A DNA stretch of 5,866 bases, taken from NCBI GenBank assembly GCA_031266495.1, contig JAISAX010000775.1, forward strand, positions 1 through 5,866, read 5' to 3'. The notes below the pieces were generated by a model. That model saw nothing but the letters and a program-made list of their open reading frames with translations, searched no databases and was not told the DNA's origin. Origin of the DNA: Opitutaceae bacterium. Its GTDB lineage: Bacteria; Verrucomicrobiota; Verrucomicrobiae; Opitutales; Opitutaceae. The position numbers and the translations under genes were made by a program. How positions within the stretch are numbered: position 1 is the first letter of the stretch; every line of letters starts with the position of its first letter. Of this stretch, positions 5,102 through 5,866 are shown piece by piece.

Positions 5102-5779
5102 ATGTTGCCACCGCCCGCACCGCATCGCGCTGAAATCGAACACCTCGTCCGCCGTGCCCTTTATGCCCGCGCCGGTCGCGACGCCCCGTTCAGCGTCCGC
5201 GCCCCCAATCCGCTTCTTGTCAACGTCAGCGCCCGCCACTGCCACCTCACCCCGCAGGCCGTCGAGACGCTTTTCGGCAAGGGCCGCACGCTCACCCCGA
5301 TGAAGTGGCTGTACCAGGAAGACCAATACGCCGCGAAAGAATCCGTCACCCTCATCGGCCCGCGCAGCCGCGTCATCTCCAATCTCCGCATCCTCGGTCC
5401 CTGCCGCGACCTCAACCAGGTCGAACTCGCCCTCACGGATTCCATCGCCCTCGGCTTTGACATTCCCGTCCGCGCCTCCGGCAACATCAAGGGCACGCCC
5501 GGTTGCATGCTGATGGGTCCCGCCGGCTTTCTCGAACTGCCCGAGGGCGTCATCCGCGCCGCCCCGCACGTCCACATGCACCCCGACGACGCCGCCTTCT
5601 ACAAGGTGAAACCCGGTGACTTCATGAAGCTGCGCATCGGCGGCGAATGCGCGCTGACCTTCGACCGCATCCTTGCGCGGGTCCACGAAGACTTCAAACT
5701 GGAGGTCCACATCGACACCGACGAAGCCAACGCCTGCGCCCTCACACCCAACACCCTCGTCGCCCTCCTCAAATCCTGA
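5102..5779 (+). CDS. pduL: PduL-type phosphate acyltransferase, possibly microcompartment-targeted
   Basis: This 225-residue protein matches the PduL family, which converts acyl-CoA (propionyl- or acetyl-CoA) and phosphate to acyl phosphate and CoA. Acetate or propionate kinase then uses the product to make ATP. The metal-site motifs are present: RHCHL (H46, H48), QVEL (E108), HVHMHP (H156, H158) and HIDTDEAN (H203). LGPCRDLNQVE carries the conserved Arg. Where the family usually has RHIHM, the residue before the first histidine is P155. An N-terminal helix, AEIEHLVRRALYAR (10-23), precedes the catalytic domain after a Pro-rich start. It resembles the short encapsulation peptides that take PduL into bacterial microcompartments. 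No shell gene is in the window, and sequence downstream is missing or unreliable. ATG 5102 is chosen because it gives family length. No Shine-Dalgarno sequence is seen. Catalytic identity is confident; compartment targeting is inference. Confidence 0.88.
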   Translation: MLPPPAPHRAEIEHLVRRALYARAGRDAPFSVRAPNPLLVNVSARHCHLTPQAVETLFGKGRTLTPMKWLYQEDQYAAKESVTLIGPRSRVISNLRILGPCRDLNQVELALTDSIALGFDIPVRASGNIKGTPGCMLMGPAGFLELPEGVIRAAPHVHMHPDDAAFYKVKPGDFMKLRIGGECALTFDRILARVHEDFKLEVHIDTDEANACALTPNTLVALLKS

Positions 5780-5789
5780 CCGCACCGCT

Positions 5790-5866
5790 GGGGGGGGGGG
5801 GCGCGGCGCCCCCCCCCGCGGGGGGGGGGGCGGGGGGGGGGGGGGGCGGGGGGGGGGGGGGGGCGG
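5790..5866. other. Near-homopolymeric G sequence at the window end, probably artefactual
   Basis: From ten bases after the pduL stop codon (5779) the sequence is almost entirely G, with one short C-rich palindromic block (5802-5817) and isolated Cs. It has no coding content. Poly-G is the known no-signal read-out of two-colour sequencing chemistry, and its position at the end suggests a contig edge. The inverted G/C block could also be a real hairpin after pduL. Confidence 0.6.

Noticed and set aside
4979..5785. A 268-codon minus-strand open frame opposite pduL
   Set aside because: It is a shadow of the PduL coding frame; the sense strand carries all the PduL metal-binding motifs.

Overview
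The window is high-GC bacterial DNA with four protein genes. In order they are a membrane O-acyltransferase with a fused SGNH domain (688-2955, +), a diaminopimelate epimerase homologue (3168-4046, +), a small secreted helical protein of unknown function (4135-4848, -) and a PduL-type phosphate acyltransferase (5102-5779, +). The three plus-strand genes have no Shine-Dalgarno sequence at the expected spacing. The PduL also has a candidate N-terminal encapsulation helix. Together these features suggest a member of the Planctomycetes-Verrucomicrobia group, perhaps Opitutaceae, but this is inference and no rRNA or other marker is present to confirm it.

Layout: 1-440 holds no gene. It contains perfect AGA-loop hairpins, a REP-like composite of direct and inverted repeats, and a G-rich tract. 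Positions 440-610 can fold into a long rod-shaped RNA that runs into a textbook intrinsic terminator with ten Ts, 77 bases before the acyltransferase start. The acyltransferase begins with about 84 Ala/Thr-rich residues that the family does not normally carry. The gap before dapF holds six copies of a 10-bp repeat enclosed by a perfect 14-bp inverted repeat. The gap after dapF holds five copies of an 8-bp repeat. The secreted-protein gene converges on dapF and diverges from pduL. The 253-bp divergent region holds a C14 run, four helically phased A-tracts and a 30-bp direct repeat. The last 77 bases are nearly pure G and look like a sequencing or assembly artefact at a contig end.

The genes do not form an obvious pathway. 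The most notable point is that the DapF homologue keeps every substrate-binding residue I can align but has serine at both catalytic cysteine positions. The second is the unassigned structured RNA with its terminator. The third is that PduL may be the edge of a microcompartment locus lost at the contig end. The G/C bias of the plus strand also reverses between the acyltransferase (G-rich) and everything from about 3080 onward (C-rich). That suggests the acyltransferase has a different history or orientation from its neighbours.
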